Shown piece after piece: positions 21,351-32,959 of a DNA stretch of 64,000 bases. The DNA lies in contig CM044497.1 in assembly GCA_024364805.1 (NCBI GenBank), positions 14,841,830 through 14,905,829 on the forward strand, read 5' to 3'. The translations under genes and the position numbers were made by a program. Each line of letters opens with the position of its first letter. Position 1 is the stretch's first letter. The notes below the pieces were generated by a model. That model worked only from the letters and a program-made list of their open reading frames with translations, was not told where the DNA came from and searched no databases. Source of the DNA: Euprymna scolopes. Its lineage: Eukaryota > Mollusca > Cephalopoda > Sepiida > Sepiolidae.

Positions 21351-22580
21351 TTGTTTACTATTAATCTGACATTTCTTCAAATCACAAAAACAATAAGGTA
21401 AATTTTAAAAATAATTTTATTGCGAAATTAAACACCAACAATGTTCATATAGTTTTTTTTTTTTGCTTATAAGTCAACCGTTTTAATCGTTTTATTAGTT
21501 GAAAAGACGGGTGAATTACTTCGTAACTTTTCGATAATTCGATGGAATTTGGAAGAATTTTGAACAGTCGAAAAAAGGTTATTCCTGGCTTCGAAATTCT
21601 TATTAAACACTTATGGAGTGACAGGTGCAGACACATGAAAACTATATTACTATTATAAATAGGGATTAGATCACTTACAGTTTTATACGATTTTATATCT
21701 TGTTAATAATGATCAAACGATTAATATAGATTTTATTTTCCAAATTTTAAAAAGGTAATTTCCTTCAGAAAGCACTATTGTCAAATTGAAAGGAAAAATG
21801 CACAGAAAACTTTTGGTAAGTACAGTTCAATTGGATACTGATCTAAACACACCTTCGTTAAAATATTAAACGTTTCCTTTTGTAGTTTGGATAACACTAA
21901 GCTTAAATGAATGATAAAATCATCGAAGTTTTATAGACCAGTTCATATGGATCGCTGTAAATTACAATAAAATAAATGTTACGTAAATTATATTCAAATC
22001 TTTGATCGTTCACGTAAATATATATTTAAAATATTTACATAGATATCGTCTGATGCCGTATAAATTTGGATAAAATCTTTTCCAAATAGACTTAAGAGAT
22101 AATTATGACAACTTTTTGCGTTCCTGATTACTTGTGGCAGCAATTATTTCCAATTAAAACGTTAAAGTGACATTAATATAAAGAATAAAGAAGATTGTAG
22201 AGTTAAAATAAAGCTTCAAAATAATTTATAATAATGTAATAAATCACATACGTTTTTCTGAATAACCTTTCCCATAGAATATGCTAGATTTCTTTAAAAA
22301 AGTGGGTGAACCTTTATGGAATAGTGTTTTAAAAGTTAAGTATTTTTTTTTAACTTTCAGAATATGTGTCTGTGATTCTAAAAAAATGTGTTGTTTAGAA
22401 CTGGTTTTAGAGCAATAATTTCAAACTCGAGATGAAAGAAATGAAGGTGGCTGTAAGGTTTGTTTTGACAGAATCTCACTTTAAAATATCTACCAAAAAT
22501 CAGGTAATTATCTAATCGATATGAAAATGTCACCGATTATTAAATGAAGAATAAACTTTATAAAAGCGTATTTTTTCATT
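21351..22580. other. Unassigned AT-rich DNA
   Basis: No gene or repeat recognised. Confidence 0.4.
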
Positions 22581-22603
22581 ATATATATATATATATATAT
22601 ATA
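22580..22603. repeat. (AT)n microsatellite
   Basis: AT run touching the MITE's left end, consistent with insertion at a TA target. Confidence 0.9.
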
Positions 22604-22802
22604 ATGGATGACCCCCCCAAAACGGGCCCCGACTTTAATTAGGGTCCGTTTCTTATCTTAGTGTTTTGTCCAAATGAAATGAAACTTTGGTCATAACTAG
22701 TTTATTATATTCAGAACATCACATCAAAACATTAGGGTCTTTGGCCTTTTTTTCTCCGTTCTACAGCATATGTTCTAGATGGCCTACATTTAGCTTTTGT
22801 TT

Positions 22803-22808
<6 letters not shown>
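22604..22808. mobile_element. MITE with GGGTGACC ends, copy 1 (right end lost)
   Basis: It matches the reverse complement of 40,433-40,640 and parts of 54,048-54,531 (TTTCTTATCTTAGTGTTTTGTCC, AACTAGTTTATTATATTC, AACATCACATCAAAACA). The left end is GGATGACCCCCCCAAAA. The right end has been replaced by a TA microsatellite at 22,801-22,850. Confidence 0.75.
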
Positions 22809-22834
<26 letters not shown>

Positions 22835-22850
22835 ATATAAATATATATAT
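22801..22850. repeat. (TA)n microsatellite
   Basis: Two TA runs separated by TATTATAT and AAA interruptions. Confidence 0.9.
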
Positions 22851-22859
22851 TACCTAGAT

Positions 22860-24232
22860 AACCCACTTCTTTACTTGTGGTCACTCCTACCCTTAAAATA
22901 AAAGAGCCGGAACTGAACATATACTTCCTCTAAGGGGGTATATGAAGATTGTAGAAAAAATAACAATAAACAACAGTTACTCCTCAAATTCTGATATTCA
23001 CAATGTTCATCTTTTGTGCCTTGAAGTGTGAAATTCATTAAATATGTTATTAATAATCATTATCGTTTAAATTAACATAATTTTTGCATATTTTTTTACA
23101 GAAAAAGGCACTTTTAAATCTTTCAATTAAAAAAAATATTTTAGAAAAACCAATGTTGCTTATAAATTATTAAATAGAGAATAATTAAAAAAATTGATAC
23201 CAAAATAAATAAAAAAAATTATTCTACCGTAGAAGTTTAAAATATACAATATTTTTTTTACTTAATTTGTCACTTAGGTGAAATATAAAGCAAAAAATAA
23301 CATAATATTCAAAGATATTTTACGACAAATGGCGTTTGGAATCATAATTTAATTTTATTATTTAAAAAAAAATGTATTTGCGTGTTTGGTTACATTAAAT
23401 GTTTACTAAAATTCAGAAATGCTTAAATAAATATTTAGACACGCCTACGCTTCCATACTTTAAAATATCTTGTAATCCCTTATAGCGCTGTCGTCAATGT
23501 GTTTAGGAAATTTTGTACACGTAATAAAATATGGAATTATTTTAAATTCAAGCACTTATAATCTGGGATTTGTGCATATTCTTATATCAAACCATCCTAA
23601 ATCTTATTTAGACATGAAAATAAGTTTACTTAAAAAAACTTATAAAAAATATTTAAATTTTATTTACGTCAGCGAAAATTTAAAAAATTGTATCAAGTAT
23701 GTTTTTGTTTTTCAAAAATCAAAATTTTAAACTCTATTAAGATTATAAAAAAATATTATATTATTCTGCTTTTCATATGATAAAATTTAGGATTTTATCA
23801 TTCCGGAATAAAATTGTTAAAAAATAATGGATTTTAATAAAGTTTTATTAGTTTAAAAAACAGCAATTTGTTTTTTTCTTGGTTTATTGGCCATCACTAT
23901 TTAAAACTAACAATAATATTTATTCCAAGGGCATTAAAAATAGCAGCATATCAAATGGAGTGATTAAGGCTTAAAAAAGCTCTCCCATCAAATTGTTGGT
24001 GGCTGAGAAATATAGTCCATCGCGCTTGCAGAGAAACGATTTGTAGTCATACTAATGTTTATAAACGAATTAAAGAAAGCCAGAAATATAGCGTGCATTT
24101 CTCTAAAAAAAAATCTATTTCTTTTCGTAATTTGTTTTCCTAAATCCAAACTCTCTTTTATTTTAGAATTGGTTTTTAAAATAAATAATTTTAACTCACA
24201 ATAATATTGTTTTTTTTTGTTTTTTACATAGG
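22860..24232. other. Unassigned, very AT-rich
   Basis: Nothing recognised. The frame at 23,497-23,730 is Lys/Ile/Asn-rich and looks like chance. The T-rich run at 24,211-24,229 is the A-rich tail of the LINE that follows. Confidence 0.4.
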
Positions 24233-24376
24233 CATCACCGCATTATCAAGGCCAAGAGGCCACTCAAGGATAAGGGTTAAAGAGTGTACATTACAAATTG
24301 GACAATATAGTAATCATTAGTAATGAAAATTTGGTAAATTTGATAACTTATATGGAACGGCTCATCAAGAACTTAT

Positions 24377-24784
24377 TTACGTTAGACTTAAAGACAACCA
24401 TATTGTAGTCAGCCGGAAAGCAGGAAAACGGAAGACAATTCCACAGGCGTGCAGTTCTAAGAAAGAAGCTCTGTTCATGGAATCTACGTTTAGGTTTAGG
24501 CACAGATAAAGAGTGGGGGAATTATTGATAGTGTTTACAGCTAGACGAGTGTTTCTTGTGAAAGTTTGGCGAGGGGAGACCATAGATTGAAGCTCAGTCG
24601 AACACTTTCCATGAAAATAACGATACATCAGAGACAAACTCGCAACATCTCTTCTGTGAGATAGAGGTTGCAAGGAAGAGAAAAGGACATCTCCTACGAG
24701 GCTACGAAGTCTATTTTGAACTCTATCAAGGCAGGCCAAGTCCTTTCTAGCAGCTCCTGCCCAGATGTGGCAACAGTATTCCAT
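24377..24784 (-). pseudogene. LINE C-terminal domain in the shifted frame
   Basis: It opens MEYCCHIWAGAARKDLACLD and continues with LRSLVGDVLFSSLQPLSHRR and LMYRYFHGKCSTELQSM, the conserved segment after the RT thumb in Jockey/CR1-type LINEs. The opening matches the plus-strand fragment at 35,953-36,170 (MEYCCHIWTGAAKNSLSCLD). It overlaps the RT frame by about 90 bases because of the small deletion described there. It ends just before the 3' UTR. Confidence 0.8.
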
Positions 24785-26505
24785 CCTTGGACGTACCTGG
24801 CTCTTATATAGATAGAGGCAGTGAGATATCTACAGGATCGATAGAAAGATCCCACCATTTTTCCAGCGGCCTTGGCAACAGATTTGATGTACGTGTTCCA
24901 TTTAAGATCAGGAGTAATGGTCAAGCCAAGAAGCGTGTCAAAACCTGAGGCCTCCTGAAGACGAGAGCCATTCATTTCAATTGATGCCAGATGTGGATTA
25001 GAATGTTGATGATGTAAAGAGAGAAGCTTGGTTTTAGATGCATTAAAAGTAACCAGCCACTCCTTACCCCATTGTACTACGTGCTCAAGATCAGAGGAGA
25101 GAGAATTGGAGAGAACTTGGTCGTTTACTGTCTTAGATGTGCTACTATAAATGGTAGTGTCGTCAGCATAGATGTCTACAAATGATGTAAGGATGTGATT
25201 TGGAAGATCATTAATATAGATCAGGAAAAGAGTTGGGCCCAGGATGGATCCCTGAGGGACACCGGCATTAATACTGTGAGCTTCTGATTTTTGCCCCTCA
25301 ACTACTACTCTTATGAACCTATCAGAAAGAAATGATTTAATAATTGAGAAGACATTTCCAGCAATACCATAGCTAGAGATCTTATGAAGTAAACCTTTAT
25401 GCCATAACCTATCAAAGGCCTTAGATATGTCAAGAGCAATTGCCCTAGAAAGGTTGCCTCCGTCGAGAGATTTGCTAATCCTATGAGATATAACTGTAAG
25501 CACATCTGCTGTAGATCTAGCAGAACGGAAACCATATTGAGTGTCACTAAGAAGGTTATTTTTGTTGAGATGGTTGATTACTTCTGTATTTAACACAGAT
25601 TCCAGCAACTTACTCATGACGCACAGGAGACTTATTGGCCTGTACTGAGAGGGGGATGAGCGATCACCTGAATTCTTAAATACAGGGCATACTGATGAAA
25701 TTTTCCAGGGAGATGGAAAACTATTCTCCTTAAGACAACGTTTAAACAGTTTTGTAAGTATGGGCGCTAGTTCAGGTTGAAGTTTTTTGAGTACTATAAT
25801 TGGAATACCGTCAGGGCCAGTTGCTTTACTGGAATCAAGGTTTTTTATTAGCTTGGCAACATCACGTACAGATATACGTATATCATATAGCGTGTTTTCT
25901 GATACAGGAGGAAATATTGGGGGTTGGCAGCCTTGATAGCAAAGGGTAGAATTAGCTGCAAAGTTCTTGACAAAGAGTTTGGCTTTGTCTGATGCTGACG
26001 AGATTACCTCAGGTCCATTGATTATAGTTGGGATGGAGCACACGCTTCTGTTCAGGATTCTGTTTGCTATTTGCCAAAACTGGTGGGAACCAAGCCGCTG
26101 CTCAGCTACTTTGGACTTAACAGATTGAGCATACAACTCTCTTGCATTCTTTATTACTTTCTTACAATGGTTGCTGGCAGTCCTGAAAGCGGCTTTAGTT
26201 TTCATACATCTATTACGTTGGAAACAGTGGAAAAAGTGATTTCTGTGCGCAATTGCAGCAGCACATTCTGGAGAGAACCATGGCTGGCTGTTGGGTTTTT
26301 GCTGAAACTTTTTCGAGGGTATGAAACGGTCAATACCTACAATTAACCATTCCGTCAGGTCTAATACTATAGAGGACACATCCTTTTTAAACATGGAATG
26401 CAGAGGTAGATCAGATATAAATGTACGGAAGCTATCCCAGTCAGCCTTAGTGTATCGATATACTGTACGATGGAGAGGTACGCCTGGGGACTTATTACAT
26501 TTCAT
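24694..26505 (-). CDS. LINE ORF2-type protein: endonuclease end plus reverse transcriptase
   Basis: This encodes 603 residues from the first ATG, but the frame is open further upstream to about 26,637, so the ATG is not the true start. The extra codons include PLGSSDHSVV, the SDH motif that ends the AP-endonuclease domain (26,530-26,550). The reverse transcriptase runs from about residue 215 to 550: SSKATGPDGIP (226-236), SQYRPISLLCVMSKLLE (about 286-302), QYGFRSARST (323-332), motif A ALDISKAFDRLWHKGLL (with catalytic Asp), motif B NAGVPQGSILGPTLFLIYIN (413-432), and motif C YADD (446-449) with the catalytic Asp pair intact. The last 35 residues are out of frame relative to the family: a small deletion near 24,825 shifts the frame after RYLTA, and the true C-terminus continues in 24,377-24,784. 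Confidence 0.9.
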   Translation of the reverse strand: MKCNKSPGVPLHRTVYRYTKADWDSFRTFISDLPLHSMFKKDVSSIVLDLTEWLIVGIDRFIPSKKFQQKPNSQPWFSPECAAAIAHRNHFFHCFQRNRCMKTKAAFRTASNHCKKVIKNARELYAQSVKSKVAEQRLGSHQFWQIANRILNRSVCSIPTIINGPEVISSASDKAKLFVKNFAANSTLCYQGCQPPIFPPVSENTLYDIRISVRDVAKLIKNLDSSKATGPDGIPIIVLKKLQPELAPILTKLFKRCLKENSFPSPWKISSVCPVFKNSGDRSSPSQYRPISLLCVMSKLLESVLNTEVINHLNKNNLLSDTQYGFRSARSTADVLTVISHRISKSLDGGNLSRAIALDISKAFDRLWHKGLLHKISSYGIAGNVFSIIKSFLSDRFIRVVVEGQKSEAHSINAGVPQGSILGPTLFLIYINDLPNHILTSFVDIYADDTTIYSSTSKTVNDQVLSNSLSSDLEHVVQWGKEWLVTFNASKTKLLSLHHQHSNPHLASIEMNGSRLQEASGFDTLLGLTITPDLKWNTYIKSVAKAAGKMVGSFYRSCRYLTASIYIRARYVQGWNTVATSGQELLERTWPALIEFKIDFVAS

Positions 26506-26640
26506 TTTTATCTTAATTGATACAACAGAGTGGTCGGAAGATCCAAGAGGCGACAGAACAGAAACTGAACATAGTTCAGGGCAAGTTGTGAGAAAAAGGT
26601 CTAGTAGGCTCGCATACTGGCCGTCATTGTTTGTAGACTA

Positions 26641-27133
26641 TTTAAAATGGCGGTAAATCAGACATATGTTTGCGTTTGAACTCCTCGAACTTTGGTTGAA
26701 TGAGAAATGCAAACCTGGTGAAAATTTCAGAAGAATGCGTAATGTGAAACGGAGAAGGATGTTCTCGTTTTAAATAATTTTAGAAAATTTGTTATTTCTT
26801 TTGAGCACGATCAAAATTGGATTCGAGACAAATATAGATAAGGCCGACTCACAATTGCGAGCCAATCTGAAATTTCTGTACTAACTTTAGCGGACAGAAG
26901 CGTTACAATTTCTGAGAGCACATCAACTCACCAATGTTCACGCTTGTCTTGTTAAGCTCAATTTTCAAATTGAAAGGCATCGTGCGAAAACTGCTAAAAA
27001 CCAAGCCCAAAGATTTCTGAAAGAATATAAAATCGTGAATTATAATCATAAACATGTGTTTTCTGCTGAAAACTCGAAAAATCATTTTGTCTCGGATAAA
27101 TGTGAAGTATTTTAATTGCAAAATTAATCGCCC
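26641..27133. other. Unassigned DNA upstream of the LINE
   Basis: Flanking sequence into which the truncated LINE inserted. No gene seen. Confidence 0.4.
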
Positions 27134-27215
27134 CATTTAGCATAATGGTAAAAATGTTTGCTACTGGCTCGAGAGAACGGGTTTCAAATCTTGATCCAGT
27201 CACACTAAAGAAGAC
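27134..27215 (+). mobile_element. tRNA-derived SINE head
   Basis: CATTTAGCATAATGGTAAAA matches an A box/D-arm. ACGGGTTTCAAATCTTG about 50 bases later matches a B box/T-arm. The short GAAGACTTACAAAATGG sequence beyond would be the SINE body. Confidence 0.5.
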
Positions 27216-27737
27216 TTACAAAATGGTATCTTAGAGACTGGTTGCTAAACACTCAGAATTTTACGGGGAAATCAATAGTAGGTGAAGTAATGATGAGAAT
27301 GGAATAGCGCCCTCTTTTACCATCGGCGTAGCAGCCAATGAATAGGTAGCCTTCTGGTCGCCCTCAACTCCAGTCTGTAACTAAACTCAGCTTTTTATCG
27401 AATGTCACTACCACAATATACAGAGTAAGATGCGGCGTAAAAATACTTAGTAAAGATGAATTGGTTGACTTTTTCAATTAATTGCTAATTACGGTTTATA
27501 ATAGAATTACGCTGTAGCATAACTAAATCCCAGAACTATTAGCGTTTATTTTGTGTAATAAAAGTATGTAGGAAAATTATTATGGGGAAACACACGTTAA
27601 TTTATCCAACTTTAGCTGAACATTTTTAAACCCCATTAAAACAACAACAACAAAAAAATAATATATTCTTAAAAGTATACTCATTTTTCCCCCATATAGT
27701 GTTTTATTATGTTTCTGCATTTTTTTAGATGAGGATT
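27216..27737. other. Unassigned DNA
   Basis: A GC-richer patch at 27,300-27,380 is unlike anything recognised. The rest is AT-rich. Confidence 0.4.
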
Positions 27738-27840
27738 TTTAATTTATATTATTTGGATTCTTTGGATTACTGTTTTCATACTGAGTATTATTTTTACAAC
27801 GTTTCGGCCAAATTAAACCTCCGATCTTCTTCAGGCGTAT
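27738..27840 (+). repeat. Repeat with ACAACGTTTCGG core, copy 2
   Basis: TTATTTGGATTCTTTGGATTA, then ACAACGTTTCGGCC, CCTCCGATCTTCTTCAGG, in the same order as copies at 19,063 and 51,728. Confidence 0.65.
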
Positions 27841-28599
27841 CTATTTATTCAGTACTAAATATAAAACGTAATTTCATTAATAATAATAGCAGTCTGATTT
27901 ATCTACCTTTAAAAATGTTCATTGCATACACGCGTTAGTTATCGCCCTCTAATTCTTTTGTTGTTGATTGTTATAATAGGTTAAATTTTGATAGTCTCTC
28001 TCTGTAAATAATGGGAGATATCAATGTGCGTTAACACTGTACAATATTTGTATGTTTATTTCTTGAGTCTAACAGCCTGAAATATCAAGTCTAACAATCT
28101 TTATCGCACAAAAGACAGTTTATTCGCTATAAAATTAGATTAGCAAATATTCACATATCGTCGAATATACTTATGCACTGCTTTCTTTAAATATAAAAGT
28201 TATTCATCATCGGTGTGATTATTTGATCCATCAGATTCAAAATGACCCTGAAACAACCATTCTTGCCGGTCTACATAAATAATAGCATCAATAAATTTTC
28301 CCAGAACAGCCCTGTTTTGTCCAACGTTTCCGTTATGCTACTGTATTCTTTGGCCTATGCGAATATTTTCAGATGATTTAAGATCGTTCACGAATTGTAT
28401 GTATTGGGAAATTTCCATATTTTATCATGAGACCATGTAAATTATTAACCAATCGTAACTTTTTATTTGTTTAGTAAAATAGAGATGCGATGCGAATGGA
28501 CGCAGAAAAATGCTGTTTATTCATGGAAGTTGCTTCAGACAAGGCGCGAAGCCATTTGATGTAAGGTGCTAACAAGAACGAATGACGATTATCTTAAAA
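27841..28599. other. Unassigned AT-rich DNA
   Basis: Nothing recognised. Confidence 0.4.
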
Positions 28600-28895
28600 A
28601 CAGATTATGCTTTTTGACATTAGTCTTGAAAAAGAACCAAGGCTACGAGAAAGAGGTAAACAGTCAGCAGGAAGCTTGTTCCACAAACATGCAGTTCTTG
28701 GAAAGAAGCTACTGGATAAGAATCCGCAGAACAATGATGTTTCAACACAACGAATTGATGGTGACCACTATACCAACTAGTCGAATGAACTGGAACAAAT
28801 AAAGCAGGGAGTAGACCAGACAATTCTTAAGAGCACATGCCATTCATAGAAAAGACTGAGGTTAGCAACATTACGTCTGTGAGAGAGAGGTTGCA
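28600..28895 (-). mobile_element. LINE C-terminal fragment, diverged family
   Basis: It shares with the main LINE the block around TTCCACAAACATGCAGTTCTTGGAAAGAAG and, further right, the CATTACGTCTGTGAGAGAGAGGTTGCAG block, in the same orientation. The sequence between differs, so it is an older or sister lineage. No 3' UTR match was seen. Confidence 0.6.
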
Positions 28896-29429
28896 GAAAG
28901 TTTATTATTATTGTTATCACTAGCAAATACTAAAGAATAGCATAAGGAAAAATGACGAGATACTACCTAGAATAGTCATACTCATTTTGCCTCGTTTTAT
29001 TTTTATTTTTATTTATTTATTTTTTTTTGCTGCCCTTTCCAGGTCACGTCCCAAAACATATAGTGTTCTTTAAATATATTCGACAAATCCACCTTAATGA
29101 CATCGAAACAAGACCACAGCGTAAGTTAGTTCCATTCCCCATCCTTTTGCTTTCGGGAACGAAAACAACACCCAGACGACCGCAAAGCGTTTACAGCATT
29201 TCTTACCTATTTCTATACACATACAAAAAAAAAAAAAAAAAAAATGGCGTTTCAAGCGCAATTATCAATCCTTCCGTAATAAGAGACGTGTCTGTAATTA
29301 GTAGATTTTAAAAGGAACACACAGAGAAAATTCTATTTTCTTTTTCTGTTTCACTTCGCAATAGGACACGTGCATTATGCTCACATAATCTACGTTATAT
29401 ATAGCGTGAATTATGTGAGCATAATAATA
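28896..29429. other. Unassigned; poly(A) at 29,223
   Basis: An A run of about 20 at 29,223-29,243 could be the tail of an unrecognised retrocopy, but I could not define its body. Confidence 0.35.
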
Positions 29430-29431
29430 TA

Positions 29432-29490
29432 AGACGGAATCCAGGAAACACCACAAGTCATCATCAGTAAACAATAATCACTGAATGATT
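29432..29490 (+). mobile_element. Small fragment of the Dong/R4-like LINE 3' UTR
   Basis: GGAATCCAGGAAACACCACA and AATAATCACTGAATGA resemble the UTR words at 13,138-13,185 (GAATCCAGGGAATACCACAA). Confidence 0.45.
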
Positions 29491-29496
29491 ACCAGG

Positions 29497-29672
29497 GCTA
29501 GGACAACAGCATATTCTTTTCATTGTTTTGACTCTCGAGTGTGTACCCGTTGATATCTAATATGCTTTTATATAGAGGAATGTGGTTCTCGATTGATTAG
29601 CTGTGTCGGATATATACTCGAGAGTCAAAACAATAAAGAAAATAAAAAGAATATACCGTTGTCATAGCCCTA
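29497..29672. mobile_element. MITE with about 50-bp terminal inverted repeats
   Basis: The left arm starts AGGGCTAGGACAACAGCATA. The reverse complement of the right arm starts AGGGCTATGACAACGGTATA. Both continue through TTGTTTTGACTCTCGAGT. The spacer is about 55 bases. The whole would form a long imperfect hairpin and has no coding capacity. Confidence 0.75.
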
Positions 29673-29948
29673 GTGATGACCTGTGTTAGAATTCCTCTTC
29701 CAATAACAACTGTAAATGATTTTGTGTTATTGCAACAGACGCTTACCATAGATTTCTCATTGCTACTAAATATTTATCTTCTCTGTTATTTAAATGGTAA
29801 TAAGCTTCCAACAAGGTCACCTTCCACACCCTTCCAGTGGAGGTCTTCTAAGTGTTCTACCTCATTCGGGGTTTCTCTCCTCCTTGAAGTTTCATCAAAA
29901 TTGTGTGTGGAATCAGTCGATGTTGTTTTTTTTATTTTCTGTGCGTAG

Positions 29949-29949
29949 G

Positions 29950-29996
<47 letters not shown>

Positions 29997-30024
29997 CATC
30001 ATCATAATCATCATCATCATCATC
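29949..30024. repeat. (ATT)n then (ATC)n microsatellite
   Basis: ATT run to about 29,995, passing into ATC/CAT units. Confidence 0.95.
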
Positions 30025-30084
30025 TGTTAACGAGCATCTCTCCCCCCTCTCTAGCTTTCTTACTCTTTCTATTTTCTCTCTCTG

Positions 30085-30490
30085 TGTCTCTATAAGAGAA
30101 TAGAGAGGGAGAGAGAGAGAGAGAGGTGAGTAAACGTGGAGGTAGACACGTTTACCAGAACCAAAGGTCAGCTGACCAAATTACGTATGTGTGACGTGGT
30201 TGGCTAGATCTGAGATTTGATTTGAGCTTTGAAGAAGACGGACGTTTTCCGTGGTCTCCCCCTCTTAACTGGGGAGGGGGGAGACGAACGCTGACGTGTG
30301 TGCAGAAGAACCACACAAGCAGATTTCACTTTACACCTGCTGCCGGACCTCTGGGGAAAGTGAAATAAAAACTATAAAACACATTCATCGTCTTGGAGTG
30401 ATAAATCTTCGTCAAACAGGTATCAAGTCTCCCTCCAGGATGAGAAATTTCCAGATGGTTCAACAGCGAGAAGAAACAGAGGTAGGTTCA
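30085..30490 (+). other. GC-richer block, possible exon (weak)
   Basis: This block is clearly less AT-rich than its flanks and starts with a (GA)n run at 30,103-30,124. A plus-strand frame (30,296-30,553) crosses an AGAG|GTAGGTT donor-like site at about 30,480. GGTCAGCTGACC at about 30,167 is a palindromic E-box-containing word. I recognise no protein family. It could equally be an unrecognised LTR or SINE. Confidence 0.2.
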
Positions 30491-30721
30491 GAAATTACAT
30501 GTCACACACACGATTCCCTTTATGATAATCAAACACACAACCATTTATATTAGAGACAATCATACGCACACGGAATCTTTGATGTTATACAGTGTATACA
30601 CCCCAAACGTAAAAAGTGCCCCTAAATGAAGAACTCTATATAACATATTCAAATGTAACGAAAGCTCAATTTAGTACCCCTCAAGGATAACCTCGATGAT
30701 AACGAATATATAACACATCAT

Positions 30722-30788
<67 letters not shown>
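30722..30788. repeat. (AAT)n microsatellite
   Basis: About 22 pure units. Unlike 13,211 and 14,681 no LINE UTR is recognisable beside it. Confidence 0.95.
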
Positions 30789-30789
<1 letters not shown>

Positions 30790-31119
30790 GGTTTTAAATA
30801 CTTTGGAAACATGTTTAAGAACGAGTTTTTGTTTCAATAATCAAAATATTTCAAATTGAAAGAAATTCTAAAGGCATTTTAAAACTGTTCATGGATATGG
30901 CAAAACACATATTTCAGGCAAAACCAATTCAATATGATACTGTGTTTATAAAATATTATTAATGTGTAGTAGGACTTATAGAATTTATAATAAATATAAA
31001 TGTATAAGCTTACAAATCATGAAAATATTATTCCGATTAATTCATTCATGATATCGTTTCATTTTGAAATATCATTCTATACGCATTAATCGCTTTCTCT
31101 TATCTATAGTTATTCACTA

Positions 31120-31880
31120 CTAGCTGACCACCCGGTGTTGCCCGGTCGTACAATAAACGTAAAATGATAATTGATGCAGATTGCGTATGAATTATTATAG
31201 AATCAATCCTCTACTGATAATTATATCTAACGAGGAATTTGCCCGGTGGACTAATTCCTAAAAGAATTTTTCAAAAAAAAATAAATAAAATAATAATGTC
31301 GTTCATCAAATTCCGTATGTGTTTGTTTACGTCAGCTGATATTTGGGCTTGACGATGTATTCCCTGAAAAATGTACTTCTGATTAATGTTTAGTTTTTAA
31401 ATATGCAAAGGGTGAAATGATTTGCGGCGATTTTGAATGGTATTTCTTGTTTTTATCGTAAATTGAACTCAATAATAAGAAAAAATTAAAATAAAATGGT
31501 GAGGATCACCCGGATTTTAACAGGGTATCATTCGATCTATAACTGAATGCTAAGCACTAAGCTATACCTCCAGATTATAATAAATCCTTCTTTTTTTTAA
31601 GAAGAAATAATTTGCTAAGATTTTATTATCTCTCTTGACTGGTGTAACGTAAAATATTCCCCCGTAAAAATTATTATTATTTTTTTTATCTATAAGAGAA
31701 GTAAGACTGTTTTTAAGATGAGATCTTTTTGATTTTCGATACTAATCGGATGAATTTCTGTGTAAAACATATCTAAGAACACTGCCAGACATAAATTAGT
31801 TTTGTGCGAAATTTGAAAAAGATAGACTCAGCCGTTTCAGAACTTATGAGGAAGGAACTCACACACAAAGTGACTAGATA
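31120..31880 (-). mobile_element. Non-autonomous Helitron-like element (copy E)
   Basis: The minus-strand 3' end reads GACCGGGCAACACCGGGTGG, TCAG, CTAG|T. The 5' part (GTGTGTGAGTTCCTTCCTCAT, TTATGTCTGGCAGTGTTCTTAGATATG) matches copy F at 59,715-59,810. The exact 5' TC is masked by the (GATA)n array that begins about 31,873. Confidence 0.7.
31500..31575 (-). other. tRNA-like module inside Helitron-like copy E
   Basis: The minus strand reads TATAGCTTAGTGCTTAGCATT (A box/D-arm), ATCGAATGAT, then CCCTGTTAAAATCCGGGTG (T-arm region). It is collinear with the tRNA-Cys-like module of copy F. The anticodon loop has diverged. Confidence 0.55.
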
Positions 31881-31955
31881 GAGAGATAGATAGATAGATA
31901 GATAAATAGACAGATAGATATATAGACAGACAGATAGATAGATAGACAGACAGAC

Positions 31956-32013
<58 letters not shown>
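31873..32013. repeat. (GATA/GACA)n, (TA)n, (GA)n microsatellites
   Basis: Three adjoining simple arrays at the 5' edge of Helitron-like copy E. Confidence 0.95.
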
Positions 32014-32014
<1 letters not shown>

Positions 32015-32681
32015 TGTATCATATCAATAACACATAAGTCGTAATGTTTGGTAGAAACCGCTGTCCACCAATGCACTACAATCAATTATTCAAAATGTAG
32101 GCGTTTTCTTCTCGCAAATCATCGTAGTGGACATGTGGTTTAGATCATGCGTTACGAGGGATACATCTAAGAATAAGTTTGGACATAAATTATTAATTAT
32201 CCATAGATGTGAAAAGGGGGACAACTTTGATATTTATCATTAACAACGATTGGTTATTTTCAATGCAATCAGTACATGTTACTGGTGCCTATTTCATATG
32301 GTCGGGGCAATAGTTTTTGTCGATTTAAAATTTCCCTTGAAAATGAAAAACTCTCTGTTTTAGAACATTTTTTTTTCTCATAACAATAACAACTTTTGTG
32401 CTTTAGATTGATTCCATCTGTAAAATTATGTATCTAGCTCGTGCCCAATCTCCATTTTTGATAGTGTTTTGTAATCCTCGAAATAAGTCATGTCAGCCAT
32501 TTCAACGTGCGATATATGTCTGCACGCGTTATTCATCCCTTAAAATAAAGATTTTACTCGTTAAACCATCGTTGGTATATATTTACTATTTCCTGTAATT
32601 TCAGTGTTATGTTTAAGAGTTTACCTGTTAAATATATAGGTATATATATTCCATCCTTTCTCTTTCTCTCATCACTCACCT
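32014..32681. other. Unassigned DNA
   Basis: No gene or repeat recognised. Confidence 0.4.

Positions 32682-32775
<94 letters not shown>
32682..32775. repeat. (TC)n then (TA)n microsatellite
   Basis: Compound array as at 10,590 and 11,026. Confidence 0.95.
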
Positions 32776-32778
<3 letters not shown>

Positions 32779-32959
32779 TAAAAATAAAATAAAAATACCA
32801 GCGATGGTTGACGTTATGTTGTTTTGAAAAAAGAAAAACCGAATGAATTTATGAAATGATCAACGTTTCGTCCCTATTGCAGAGGACATGTTTGTTATTT
32901 ATTTTGTGTGTCACGATTACATCCGAGTAACTATTGTTTAATTATGGATTCCCATTTCT

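Larger units (their letters stand above)
24233..26640 (-). mobile_element. LINE (Jockey/CR1-like), best-preserved copy
   Basis: 5'-truncated non-LTR retrotransposon on the minus strand. It contains the last part of the apurinic endonuclease domain, a complete reverse transcriptase, a C-terminal domain and a short 3' UTR, followed by an A-rich tail (T-rich on the plus strand at 24,211-24,229). The 5' break near 26,640 falls inside the endonuclease, typical of abortive LINE insertion. No target duplication was obvious. Related 3' fragments lie at 1,905, 28,600, 35,953, 45,790, 47,070, 50,085 and 53,215. With essentially one frame break it is the youngest LINE here but cannot be autonomous. Confidence 0.9.

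Noticed and set aside
27790-27835. Hammerhead ribozyme-like core (CTGAAGA ... GAAAC on the minus strand of the ACAACGTTTCGG repeat)
   Set aside because: The two core boxes are present in order, but no stem II pairs between them in this copy or the copies at 19.1 and 51.8 kb. The spacer looks like a direct repeat of CCGAT, not a helix.
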